64,000 nucleotides of DNA from contig JAUVXW010000007.1 in NCBI GenBank assembly GCA_030603385.1, positions 62,001 to 126,000 on the forward strand, written 5' to 3'. The notes under the pieces were generated by a model, which was not told the DNA's origin, ran no database searches, and saw only the letters and a program-made list of their open reading frames with translations. Made by a program: the position numbers and the translations under genes. Shown piece by piece: positions 1 to 7,852 of this stretch. The first letter of the stretch is position 1. The number at the start of each line of letters is the position of its first letter. The DNA comes from Promethearchaeota archaeon. Lineage in GTDB: Archaea; Asgardarchaeota; Lokiarchaeia; Sigyniarchaeales; SOKP01.

Positions 1-507
1 AACTAATGTATTTATTCCTAAAGAACATAAGAAATACCAAGCAGTAAAATTGATCCAAACCGGACCCGAACTTATGAAATTTCCTATAAGAGGTACATCA
101 TTCGCATTCATAGGGCTTAGCGCTACATGAGCCCCTCGAAGAATAGTATTCACAACGCCGAAAATAATAATCATTGGAAGAAAAGTTACACAAGTTGGTT
201 TTAATCGTTGGAGTGCCATTTTCTGTTGCGTTTGCTTTAACATTCCATCTTTCCGCTCCCATCTTTTCCGCTGTTTTCTATAACGTTCAGGATCAACTTC
301 TGCCATTTCAATAATTTTTTCTTTCTCTTCTCCATGACCTTTAATTTGCCTTTGTTTGCGGGCAATCTCTTCTGTATCGACTAACCATTTTGTCAAACCT
401 GCACTGATTAATGCCGTGGTTGTAGCTAGAATTAACACAAAAAGCATCGAGCCTGGCGGGTTAGAAATCCAATTTTTAAAGGCATTTTCAAAAATTAAAA
501 ATATCAT
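1..507 (-). CDS. DUF106/EMC3-family membrane insertase (YidC/Oxa1 superfamily), C-terminus cut by window edge
   Basis: The minus strand reads an open frame from an ATG at 507 to the window edge, 169 codons, so the C-terminus is missing. Residues about 18-38 form a first membrane segment (LFVLILATTTALISAG). A highly charged cytosolic stretch follows (EEIARKQRQIK, then RKQRKRWERKDGMLKQTQQKM), and then two more hydrophobic segments (TFLPMIIIFGVV and a Trp/Phe-rich one near the end). That order matches archaeal DUF106 proteins, which belong with EMC3, TMCO1 and YidC and help insert membrane proteins. Archaea usually keep this gene close to secY. Here secY lies upstream on the same strand, but a nitroreductase gene sits between them. 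Family assignment rests on topology and the charged coiled stretch. Confidence 0.8.
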   Translation of the reverse strand, partial: MIFLIFENAFKNWISNPPGSMLFVLILATTTALISAGLTKWLVDTEEIARKQRQIKGHGEEKEKIIEMAEVDPERYRKQRKRWERKDGMLKQTQQKMALQRLKPTCVTFLPMIIIFGVVNTILRGAHVALSPMNANDVPLIGNFISSGPVWINFTAWYFLCSLGINTLV

Positions 508-817
508 ATCTATAATTGAATTATACTGAAAACATTTTAAACTTTATAGATGGAATTTTTTTTGAATCTGAAGATATTAAATAGGTTTAATTATATAATG
601 AGCAATAACTAGCTGAATACAAACTTAACTAGACTTACGATTCTACTGCAAAGTTAATTTGATTCACGTTAAGCATAGCACCGATAAAATTAATCGATAT
701 ATTGCCGATTCGATAAGCGTATGAGTAGATAAATCTACGTTGTTTTTGGTTTAAAAATTATTGCTGGTTCTCATCTATTTACAGTATTTAAAAATAAAGA
801 ATGAATAAATTAGTATT
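508..817. other. Intergenic region, no gene recognised
   Basis: This 310-nt stretch lies between the nitroreductase stop and the DUF106 start. All frames are short and no tRNA-like fold was found. It holds a small perfect inverted repeat, GTAGAT-AA-ATCTAC (725-738), and a TATAAA-like element on the minus strand near 545-550 that could serve the DUF106 gene. Confidence 0.5.
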
Positions 818-1627
818 TTATTCTAAACCTACAACATTTAATGGAGCTCGAGGAGGAGTGCGAAAATATTTGACTGCAGGATAACCAATCGTCAATACTC
901 CATGAATTTGACCTTCTAATCCAATAATTTTCATCATCTCTTTATTCATTCCTAGACCCTGAGCCATTCCTATCCAACAAGTTGCTAAACCAAGTGTATG
1001 TGCGGCAAGTTGGCCGTAAGTAAGCACTATTCCCGCATCAACTGGGGGCATCGAAGCATTTTTACTTGCAGTATGAAATATTAGTGCTGGAGCTTTATGA
1101 AAAATTGGATCTTTATCAGTTGAATTAAAATATTTCAGTGCTGCTTCTGCAGAGGGAAATCCTATATAAGGATATACTATTTTAATTGATTCTTGACTTA
1201 ATGTTTTAATTATTGAAGGATCTGATATAACTGAAAAATTCCATGCTCTACGATTATCTGCACTTGAAGCATAACGCATAGCTTCAAATACTTTTTTAAG
1301 TAACTCTTGGGGAACTTTTTTATTTTTATATTGGCGCACAGATCGTTTAGCTTTTAATAATTGCATTAATCTTTCATAAGATACATTTTGTTCATAATTT
1401 TCTACACCAGGATAAGATTCCACATCATCTTCCCAGTTTCCCTCCCACAATATAGCATTCTCTTTACAAATAGCAACACATTTTCCACAAAAATTACATC
1501 GCTTCATTTCATCAGCAAGACGAATTACTTTCCCAGAAGAATCTTCCTTAAAAAGATCTCTAGTGCAATCAGTTATGCATCTTTTACAAACAGAGCATTT
1601 TTCATAATTTATTCCAACTATAGACAT
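818..1627 (-). CDS. Nitroreductase-family oxidoreductase with N-terminal 2[4Fe-4S] ferredoxin domain
   Basis: This 269-residue protein begins with a bacterial-type ferredoxin domain. Two four-cysteine clusters are visible, CSVCKRCITDC and CNFCGKCVAIC, within residues about 11-55. A nitroreductase-fold domain follows from about residue 85; its FMN-binding start is seen as KRSVRQY and its C-terminal part as GLATCWIGMAQGLG. Such fusions pass electrons from ferredoxin-type clusters to a flavin that reduces nitro, enone or similar substrates; the substrate cannot be told from sequence. The gene lies between secY and DUF106 on the same strand, with more than 280 nt on each side, so it is probably its own transcription unit. 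The ATG at 1627 sits ten codons before the first cysteine, as is usual. Confidence 0.85.
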   Translation of the reverse strand: MSIVGINYEKCSVCKRCITDCTRDLFKEDSSGKVIRLADEMKRCNFCGKCVAICKENAILWEGNWEDDVESYPGVENYEQNVSYERLMQLLKAKRSVRQYKNKKVPQELLKKVFEAMRYASSADNRRAWNFSVISDPSIIKTLSQESIKIVYPYIGFPSAEAALKYFNSTDKDPIFHKAPALIFHTASKNASMPPVDAGIVLTYGQLAAHTLGLATCWIGMAQGLGMNKEMMKIIGLEGQIHGVLTIGYPAVKYFRTPPRAPLNVVGLE

Positions 1628-1699
1628 AAAAATTAAGACGGTTCTAAAGATTTAAACTTTTTCTTAAAGTTTTATAACATGTTTAGAACATAAGAGACA

Positions 1700-1838
1700 T
1701 TATTCTCTGTTACTACCTTCTTGATAAAATCGACTTTCGATCCCCATCTGATCAAGCATCTCTTTTTTTGGTTCAATACCCGTATCAACCCATTTTTTAA
1801 ATTCAGAAACAATTTTATCAAATTCTTCTTCAATTTTT
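1700..1838 (-). pseudogene. Possible decayed gene fragment (about 45 codons, no start)
   Basis: On the minus strand an in-frame stretch reads as protein-like sequence (KIEEEFDKIVSEFKKW, then KKEMLDQMGIESRFYQ) and ends in TAA at 1700-1702. A stop codon lies directly upstream and there is no ATG, GTG or TTG before the first recognisable residues. The codon pattern and amphipathic composition look coding, so this may be the C-terminal remnant of a lost gene or a small gene with an unusual start. I do not recognise the family. Confidence 0.3.
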
Positions 1839-1908
1839 TAAGTAGGTTAGTAAATGAAAAATCTGTGTTGTTTCGATATTCTTACAAATAATGTTGTAAA
1901 TTAACCAG

Positions 1909-3384
1909 TTAATCCATTCCGAGGAGCCCTCTCAGGCCAGGATACTGACTCGCAGCCATTTCCTTGGCGAGCGTCTCTCCGTACTGATGAATAATTCCAA
2001 TACTAATTAAAAGTCCAGTGCCAGAGGTCAATGCCCCCAAACTATCTGCAAAGAAACTTAAAACTGCTATCAGAATACCATTTATGATTATGAGAGTGGG
2101 TATATAACGTTTCAGTATTCTTTCTATAATTCTTTCAGAGCTTCTAAACCCTGGAACTTGCATTTGTGAGTCGATGATTTGTCCAGCGATATCGCGCGGC
2201 GCTAAGCCACTTACTTCTACCCAAACCCGCCCAAGCATTATACATAACCCAATAAAAATTATCAGATAAAAAACAGCTCTAAAAGGATCTGATACTAGTT
2301 GATCAATTCCTAGCGGTGGCGTAATTAGCCATATTAACCCACGTATTGGTATTAATTGTCCTCCCATGCCTGTTCCTGCTGATTGTGTATCAAATTCCCC
2401 AAGTATGTTAATCCAGAAATCGGGAATAAGTCCACCATTACTCGCACGCATGCCAGAATCAGGACCAGCTACTAATTGCCCGAAGAAGAGAACATTTGCG
2501 TATAGCGCATTAACCAATATCACGGGGATATTGGAGACATACAGCAGTTTCATGGGATATTTACCTTTGTAACCTCGATAGCCTCTATAAGTAAGAGGAA
2601 TCTCAACACGTGTTGATTCAAACCAAACGACTACAACGAGTATGACAACAGTAGTTACAATACCTAATAATGACGGAAGTTGTTGCCTTATAGCAATATC
2701 TCCTAAGTTAGTATTAGGATCACCATCAAATAACACTGAAAAAAATGCAATTATAATTCCTCTTGGTATACCATCTGGTCCTTCGATAAAACTGAAAGTG
2801 TTCCAGAAGATTTGACCAGCGACACCCGCAGCGATAAACAAGGACACTCCACTACCAAGACCCCATCCTTTTTGAAGTAATTCATCAAGCAGGAGTATAA
2901 CAATTCCCGAAAAAATTAATTGGAAAAAAATAAAAAATCCTCCTTGAATTCCAATATCCGATAAATTACCAAAAGCTCCTCCGAATAAGTAAGCAATAAT
3001 GTTAAAGATTGTTAGAAATACAGCAAGAACTTTTTGAGATCCACTAAATAATGCCCTATCATATGGATCAGCCATATCTACTTTGATAATTTTAGAACCT
3101 AAGAGTAATTGCATTATAAGTCCTGATGTTACAATAGGGCCTATACCTAGTTCTGTGAGTGTCCCTCTTTTACTTGCGAGAATTACCCGCAACCAATAGA
3201 AGTAATCTGTTGATTCCTTCATTTGGATCCCATATAGAGGGATATTTGACATGATTAAATAGATAATAAGTACGACAGCAGTCCAAATAAACTTTTCTTT
3301 AAAAGAAACCTCACGTTGGGGATTTTTGATTTCTGGCATGGCTCTTATAAACGGTGAAAAGAATTTTAGAAATTTGCCAGTCAT
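1909..3384 (-). CDS. secY: Preprotein translocase subunit SecY (Sec61 alpha type)
   Basis: This 491-residue polytopic membrane protein is the channel subunit of the Sec translocon. About ten hydrophobic segments are visible, starting with FIWTAVVLIIYLIMSNIPLYG at residues near 31-51 and followed by the plug/second-helix region (ELGIGPIVTSGLIMQLLLGS). The cytosolic loop with TRVEIPLTYRGYRG and the ISDLAPRDIA-like stretch (SGLAPRDIAGQIID) are typical of archaeal and eukaryotic SecY/Sec61 proteins. Length is normal for archaea. It would pair with SecE and SecG/Sec61-beta, which are not in this window. Unlike the usual archaeal order, no ribosomal L15 precedes it and adenylate kinase does not follow it; adenylate kinase lies near 12.7 kb on the other strand. 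Confidence 0.97.
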   Translation of the reverse strand: MTGKFLKFFSPFIRAMPEIKNPQREVSFKEKFIWTAVVLIIYLIMSNIPLYGIQMKESTDYFYWLRVILASKRGTLTELGIGPIVTSGLIMQLLLGSKIIKVDMADPYDRALFSGSQKVLAVFLTIFNIIAYLFGGAFGNLSDIGIQGGFFIFFQLIFSGIVILLLDELLQKGWGLGSGVSLFIAAGVAGQIFWNTFSFIEGPDGIPRGIIIAFFSVLFDGDPNTNLGDIAIRQQLPSLLGIVTTVVILVVVVWFESTRVEIPLTYRGYRGYKGKYPMKLLYVSNIPVILVNALYANVLFFGQLVAGPDSGMRASNGGLIPDFWINILGEFDTQSAGTGMGGQLIPIRGLIWLITPPLGIDQLVSDPFRAVFYLIIFIGLCIMLGRVWVEVSGLAPRDIAGQIIDSQMQVPGFRSSERIIERILKRYIPTLIIINGILIAVLSFFADSLGALTSGTGLLISIGIIHQYGETLAKEMAASQYPGLRGLLGMD

Positions 3385-3584
3385 TTTTTATCAACAACGA
3401 GAGTTTTTTTAAGTAGCTTTTTTTCAGTAAATTATAATAAATTTTTCTGAGGTTTTTTTTCAGTTTCTTTATTTTAAAGTAATTTTTAAAAAAATGAATT
3501 TTAAAAAAAGTTTTTGATTTAAGAAGTTCCTTCAAATTAGATTGTTTAAAAAACAGTAAATAAATACAATTTCCTAAAAAATTT

Positions 3585-3612
3585 TTATAAAAAAATAAAT
3601 AAAAAAATGGTT
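3585..3612 (-). terminator. T-rich terminator after the ribosomal protein operon
   Basis: Read on the minus strand downstream of the P1 gene, this interval holds two runs of seven T residues separated by short ATT units, without a strong hairpin. Archaeal RNA polymerase stops at such oligo-T tracts. It lies about 35 nt past the stop codon of the last ribosomal gene. Confidence 0.4.
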
Positions 3613-3646
3613 ACTTCATTTAAATCTAATTTCAAAGCTCATACTT

Positions 3647-3934
3647 TTAAAAAAGGCTTCCTATTCCTGTAGGCTCTTCTTCAACTTCTTCTTCTTCCTT
3701 CTTTGCTTCCTTCTTTGCTTTCTTCTTTTCACTAGCTGGAGCAGCCATTATAGGCATTGAGCTTGCAGATTTAATGATATCCTCTATTTTTGTTCCTTTC
3801 AAGCCAGCAATTAGTTTCGTAATTTCAGTTTTATCAGCTTTCGCGCCAGCAGCAGTTAATACTTTTTCTACATTTGTCTCTGTAATTTTTCCTCCGACTT
3901 TGTGAAGCAATAATGCAGCATAAATACTTTCCAT
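3647..3934 (-). CDS. rpl12: Ribosomal protein P1 (archaeal L12, stalk)
   Basis: This 95-residue acidic protein forms the flexible stalk of the large ribosomal subunit, where several copies bind the C-terminal region of L10/P0 and recruit translational GTPases. The N-terminal dimerisation domain is clear (MESIYAALLLHKVGGKIT, then AAGAKADKTEITKLI). It is followed by a Lys/Glu-rich hinge and the conserved hydrophobic tail, here ending GIGSLF. The same kind of tail ends the neighbouring L10. It is the last gene of the L11-L1-L10-P1 block, about 70 nt after L10, with a GGAGGT-like ribosome-binding site just before the ATG. Confidence 0.96.
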   Translation of the reverse strand: MESIYAALLLHKVGGKITETNVEKVLTAAGAKADKTEITKLIAGLKGTKIEDIIKSASSMPIMAAPASEKKKAKKEAKKEEEEVEEEPTGIGSLF

Positions 3935-4007
3935 ATTTTTAAACCTCCTATTTATTATTTTTTATTTTAAATTCATTATTTTAATTGTTTAATAATAATT
4001 ATAAATT

Positions 4008-4907
4008 TCAGCCAAACAAACCTCCAATACCAACTTCTTCAGCATCTTTTTTCTCTTCTTCCTCTTTAGCTTCTTTTTCTTCAACTTTAGTTTCAGGTTC
4101 AGTAGAAACTGGTATTCCCTCTCCAAATATTATCGCATCCAGCGTATTAGCTTCAGATGCAGCTTTCCGAATATATTCTTCAGTCATACTTTCTTCAATA
4201 AAGGGCATTTCAAAGAGAATCGCGAGTGCTTCTCTATACCCCGTAGCGACATCCTGTTTGAATTGGTCTAAATCCATATATAGGACATCTTCTGGTATAA
4301 TTTCTCCATCGCTCCAAGCAAAATAAATTTTAATCAATGACTCTATTGGTGTTATACCAAGTTTTTTCAATACAGCGGCTTGTTTTACATTTACTAAATC
4401 ACCTACTTTATGCGTTCTTGTATCTTCACGAATATGTATCGTGTCATTCATTATTCTTGTAGGGAGTCTTAAAGTCATGTTTAATTCACTAATAACTTGA
4501 CCTGTTGGCAATCCAGTATCTCCAGCAGGTACCCAAATATCTACAGGTGTGATTTCATTTGGTTTTGCAGGAACCATCCATTCATGGTCATGGAAAATCT
4601 CTTTTAATTCTATTAGATCAAGATTCGTAAAAATAAGACTTGATTGACCAGGAATTTGCTCTGCTAATTCATCTAAATTTGACTTTTTTGACTCTTTTTT
4701 GTATTGTTCTATTGCACGAAGTTGTAGAGATTTTTTAGACATACGAAATATCGCTTTCCCCCTTAAAATTTTACGCATTGATTGAATTTGCATATCATTT
4801 ATATGAGAAACTTCTATAACAGCAACATTACTGTAAGTTTTAAATAATTCAATTAAATTATTTACTTCTTCTAATTTCCACTGAGGTATATGTTGTTTTT
4901 TAATCAT
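4008..4907 (-). CDS. rpl10: Ribosomal protein L10 (P0, stalk base)
   Basis: This 299-residue protein is the archaeal P0-type L10 that anchors the stalk. The N-terminal rRNA-binding domain starts with HIPQWKLEEVNNLIELF and contains the conserved ILRGKAIFRMSKKSL stretch. The archaeal/eukaryotic insertion domain (PAKPNEITPVDIWVPAG, GLPTGQVISELN) is present. Helices that bind P1 dimers precede an acidic linker, and the tail ends VGIGGLFG, matching the tail of P1. The gene starts 4 nt after the L1 stop codon, so the two are probably translationally coupled. Confidence 0.96.
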   Translation of the reverse strand: MIKKQHIPQWKLEEVNNLIELFKTYSNVAVIEVSHINDMQIQSMRKILRGKAIFRMSKKSLQLRAIEQYKKESKKSNLDELAEQIPGQSSLIFTNLDLIELKEIFHDHEWMVPAKPNEITPVDIWVPAGDTGLPTGQVISELNMTLRLPTRIMNDTIHIREDTRTHKVGDLVNVKQAAVLKKLGITPIESLIKIYFAWSDGEIIPEDVLYMDLDQFKQDVATGYREALAILFEMPFIEESMTEEYIRKAASEANTLDAIIFGEGIPVSTEPETKVEEKEAKEEEEKKDAEEVGIGGLFG

Positions 4908-4911
4908 TTTT

Positions 4912-5640
4912 TCACACCTCTATACTCTTTAAAAAATCTTCAGTTACATTAACTGGTTTTCCCATTGTAGATTTTAAATACATTGATTTAAAGTTATTGA
5001 ACTTATGTGGCATTTGATCTCCAATAAAATTTACTACTGTTTTCATATTTTCAAATAATTTATCAACTTCCATTGATTTCTTTCCTATTTTTATGAAAAT
5101 TATAGGCTGTTTTTTCATTTGCACACGAATTACCTTTTTATACCTATCAAAGGCAACCTTCAAATCATCCGGACTGGAAATTATTCCATAACCCGTAGGA
5201 AAAGGTTTTGGCATTTTACCTAAAGGCCCAAGAAATCTTGCGAGGTAACGAGCGACATCACGCATCATTTTATCTTCTACAACAAAAAACTCATACTTTT
5301 TTGCAAATTTCTTCTTATACTTCTTTTCTTCGTTATTTAATTTAATCAATCCATCTGAATCAAGAGTATCAACACCAATCTTTTTTGCTTCGAGTAATAT
5401 TTCGTCGGAAGCAATCACACATATATTAGGTTTATCTTTTACAATTACTTCATTTGAGAGGATAATTTCTTTATCAATTCTATTTTTTGGATCATTTAGA
5501 TTTACATCTTTTATATTAATGACAAGGTCAATTGACTCATCGAATTTTCTTATTTTATCTTTAAATCCGTCCTTTTTAATTACTGAAAAATCTATTGCTG
5601 CATTTAAAGATCTTCTTAACAATTTATCATCTACTTTCAA
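4912..5640 (-). CDS. rpl1: Ribosomal protein L1
   Basis: This 242-residue L1 protein forms the mobile L1 stalk of the large subunit and contacts the E-site tRNA. It has the usual two-domain layout: the N-terminal part, the middle domain with ICVIASDEILLEAKK, the family signature around ARFLGPLGKMPKPFPTG, and the return strand near the C-terminus (FKSMYLKSTMGKPVNVT). It starts 2 nt after the L11 stop, so coupling is likely. In other archaea L1 also represses its own operon by binding the mRNA leader; whether that holds here is unknown. Confidence 0.96.
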   Translation of the reverse strand: MKVDDKLLRRSLNAAIDFSVIKKDGFKDKIRKFDESIDLVINIKDVNLNDPKNRIDKEIILSNEVIVKDKPNICVIASDEILLEAKKIGVDTLDSDGLIKLNNEEKKYKKKFAKKYEFFVVEDKMMRDVARYLARFLGPLGKMPKPFPTGYGIISSPDDLKVAFDRYKKVIRVQMKKQPIIFIKIGKKSMEVDKLFENMKTVVNFIGDQMPHKFNNFKSMYLKSTMGKPVNVTEDFLKSIEV

Positions 5641-5642
5641 TT

Positions 5643-6177
5643 TTATAATTCACCACTGATTTTATCGTCATATTCTCCATTTTCTATTCTTTTTTGAATT
5701 TCTCTGGGATCTTCTCCCTCAACAGTTATTCCAATAGATAACGCAGTTCCTAGGACCGTTTTAACAGCGATCTTAAAATTTTTGTCTAGAAATTTATCTT
5801 TCTTTGCTTCAACAACGTTAATAATCTGCTCAAGTGTGAGATTGCCAATTTTGTCTTCCGAGCTTGCTGGACTTCCTTTTTCTACTCCCGCTTCCTTAAG
5901 TAATAATGAGGCTGTGGAAGGTGTTTCAATAAAAATTTCAAATTGTTTTGTTTCTGTATCACATTCAATTCTGACAGGTACTGTTAAGCCTTTAAATACC
6001 ATTGTTTTTTCATTGATTACGTCAACTACATCTTTGATATTAATACCCGTTGGGCCTACAGCAGGTCCAATAGGTGGCCCTCCTGACGCATTTGAGGTTC
6101 AATCGAAACGATAATTAAAAATAAACACTCCCACCTGTCACAAGGGCTTTAACAATTACTTTTCCTTTTGTACTCAC
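5643..6177 (-). CDS. rpl11: Ribosomal protein L11, reading frame interrupted by a 37-nt insert
   Basis: The N-terminus starts at a GTG at 6177 and reads MSTKGKVIVKALVTGGS to position 6127, the expected start of L11. The frame then runs into TAA at 6117-6115. The conserved continuation ASGGPPIGPAVGPTG resumes in another frame at 6089 and runs to the stop at 5643, including NEKTMVFKGLTVPVRI and the C-terminal RNA-binding half. A plain frame caller would start at the internal ATG at 6002 and lose the peptide-loop region. Removing 37 nt (6126-6090) gives a 165-residue L11 with normal spacing at the GG-x-A-x-GGPP loop. How or whether the insert is bypassed is unknown. It is the first gene of the L11-L1-L10-P1 block. 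Confidence 0.85.
6090..6126 (-). other. 37-nt frame-breaking insert in the L11 gene, enclosed by a potential stem
   Basis: The insert lies between codon 17 (AGT) and the GCG codon where L11 homology resumes. It is AT-rich, holds in-frame stops and a small ATCG-TTT-CGAT hairpin, and is bordered by a TG direct repeat, so its exact ends can slide by two bases. Coding sequence on each side is complementary: GCCCUUGUGAC (6147-6137) can pair with GUCAGGAGGGC (6087-6077), with ten of eleven positions paired (one GU) and one G-G mismatch. No canonical bulge-helix-bulge with two 3-nt bulges around a 4-bp helix could be drawn at the ends. Confidence 0.7.
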
Positions 6178-6252
6178 ATAGTTTCACTTTTTTCCAATTA
6201 ATTTAGTTTAAGAAATATTCTAAAAGCAAAGAACGCGAAATTAAAAATAGGG

Positions 6253-6260
6253 TATTTAAA
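6253..6260 (-). promoter_or_regulatory. Candidate TATA box for the L11-L1-L10-P1 operon
   Basis: The minus strand reads TTTAAATA here, about 75-80 nt upstream of the L11 GTG start. It would give a leader of roughly 50 nt, long enough for leader-based control. No other good TATA element lies closer. Confidence 0.4.
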
Positions 6261-6384
6261 TTCAATATCTATGTTATATCGAAACCGCATTAATTTGCGT
6301 CCTAAGTCAATTAAAAATATTATCTTAACTTAGTAAATATGAAAATGAACTAAAATTAAAAAGTTTTATTAAAATGAGAATGAT

Positions 6385-6573
6385 CTAAAATCTGCAACAA
6401 AGTCTTCGCCCATAATCAAAATTATGTTTTAAGTATTCTTCAGATAAGAAATTCATAATTGTGTCGTAATCTAATTTTACCTTTTCCACAATATCCTCAA
6501 TTTGAACTCCTGGAGTTGAGATCAATTTCAATATTTCCTTTTTTGTTTCTTCACTAACTTCTATTTCCATCAT
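6385..6573 (-). CDS. Small helical protein downstream of cheB, function unknown
   Basis: This 62-residue protein starts 28 nt after the cheB stop, on the same strand, so the two probably share a transcript. The first 50 residues look like two or three amphipathic helices (SEETKKEILKLISTPG, then IEDIVEKVKLDYDTIMNFL), reminiscent of a small winged-helix or helix-turn-helix fold. The end is short and basic with a Cys pair (YGRRLCCRF). I do not recognise the family. Because it travels with cheB, a role with that receptor-modification regulator is possible but unproven. Confidence 0.6.
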   Translation of the reverse strand: MMEIEVSEETKKEILKLISTPGVQIEDIVEKVKLDYDTIMNFLSEEYLKHNFDYGRRLCCRF

Positions 6574-6601
6574 CTATTAAAATTTGTTATAGTTAAAAAA
6601 T

Positions 6602-7744
6602 TTAATTCACAAAGTTAATCATTTTTTCTACAATTTTATAATTTGGTATGATCAGATCAGCAGCACCAGTTTCAGCAGCAACTTTTGGCATTCCATATAA
6701 TACACTCGTTTCTTCAGATTCTGCTATAGTTTTACCTCCTTTAGATTTAATTGCATGAAGCCCATCAACACCATCTCTTCCCATGCCAGTCAACAAGATA
6801 CCAAGTGTTTTTTCTTTATAAACCCTTGCTGTTGAGTAAAAAAGTACATCTACAGATGGTCTACAAAAATTTACAGGTTCACCCTCAAATGTTCTCACGC
6901 AAGGTTTTTCATTTTTAACAGTAACTTGCATATGCTTATCACCTGGAGAAAAGTATATTATCCCAGGTTGAATCTCTTCATAATTTAATCCAATTTTTAC
7001 ATCCATTTTGCAGATATCCCTTAAAGATGTTACAAATTGTCGCATAAATAGATGATTTAAATGTTGAACAACTAAAATAGGTGCGGGAAAATCTTTGGGA
7101 ACTTCGTTAAAGATTGTTCTTAATGTTCTAGGACCGCCAACGCTGGCTCCTATGACAATAACTCTAGTATCTAATTTCTTAATGGTAACTGGTGAGAGGT
7201 CTAGGAAATATTCCTCTGATCTTGATTCGATTTTTGGCTTTATTATCTTATTCGAATCTTCTATTTTTGTTGCTTTTAATTTCTGGCTTTGTGGTATGAA
7301 AATGTCTTTGTTCATTTGTCTCGTTTTACTGTCGATTTTATGTATTTTCGGAATCTCAATCATTAACACTTTAGATATTATCTTATCTCTAATTTTCGGT
7401 AGTTCATTTTTCCAAACGCCATTGGGTTTAACAATATAATCATAAGATTTTAAAATAATAGGAATATTAGTAGAATCCAGCGTTTTCGGGTTTTTATCAG
7501 TCAAGATAATAGTCTCAATTGGAAAGCTTTTCATCACAGGATAAAATTGTTTAACCCACTCCTCATTCTCAAATTCAATATCCAAAATTAGAGCATCTAG
7601 ACTTTTTTTCTCAATTATATCAATTGCTTCATTAGCATTTCTTACAAAATCAACTACTATTATATCTTTATGAGACCCAAGCATTTCAGAAAGAAAAGAC
7701 CTTCGAAATGCTGATTCCGAAGCAATTAATACTTTCTTTACCAT
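6602..7744 (-). CDS. cheB: Protein-glutamate methylesterase CheB
   Basis: This 380-residue protein has a response-regulator receiver domain (residues about 1-125), a linker, and a CheB methylesterase domain (about 190-380). CheB removes methyl groups from chemoreceptors. The catalytic domain is intact: the nucleophile serine lies in VIGASVGGP (about S201), a histidine in VVQHLNH (about H228), and the aspartate region in LLTGMGRDGVDG. In the receiver domain the phospho-acceptor aspartate (LILDIEF, about D55) and the lysine (IVKP) are present. The usual paired acidic residues that bind magnesium, DD in most receivers, read SE in LIASESAF, so phosphorylation may be altered. No other chemotaxis gene lies in the window. 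Confidence 0.93.
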   Translation of the reverse strand: MVKKVLIASESAFRRSFLSEMLGSHKDIIVVDFVRNANEAIDIIEKKSLDALILDIEFENEEWVKQFYPVMKSFPIETIILTDKNPKTLDSTNIPIILKSYDYIVKPNGVWKNELPKIRDKIISKVLMIEIPKIHKIDSKTRQMNKDIFIPQSQKLKATKIEDSNKIIKPKIESRSEEYFLDLSPVTIKKLDTRVIVIGASVGGPRTLRTIFNEVPKDFPAPILVVQHLNHLFMRQFVTSLRDICKMDVKIGLNYEEIQPGIIYFSPGDKHMQVTVKNEKPCVRTFEGEPVNFCRPSVDVLFYSTARVYKEKTLGILLTGMGRDGVDGLHAIKSKGGKTIAESEETSVLYGMPKVAAETGAADLIIPNYKIVEKMINFVN

Positions 7745-7784
7745 TTTTGAAATCGTTTTTTCCTACTCTAAAGAAGATAATACA

Positions 7785-7800
7785 AATTTATATATATGTA
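7785..7800 (-). promoter_or_regulatory. Candidate TATA box for cheB
   Basis: An ATATATATAAA-type element on the minus strand lies about 45 nt upstream of the cheB ATG at 7744, the right distance for a short leader. Confidence 0.4.
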
Positions 7801-7852
7801 GTTAAAAAAAAAACTATAACTATAAATAACAAATTAAACATAGGTATCAATT

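Noticed and set aside
725..738. Small palindrome as a tRNA or terminator element
   Set aside because: Arms of 6 bp with a 2-nt loop are too small and lack the other parts of a tRNA or a T-run.
6077..6147. Canonical bulge-helix-bulge intron in rpl11
   Set aside because: No pairing gave two 3-nt bulges around a 4-bp helix with cuts at the ends that restore the frame. The long exon stem is present but the geometry is wrong, so I report the insert without naming it an intron.
5643..6177. Programmed +1/-1 frameshift or intein in rpl11
   Set aside because: Several stops and 37 extra nt separate the halves, so a single-base shift cannot join them; the insert is far too short for an intein and is not a multiple of three.
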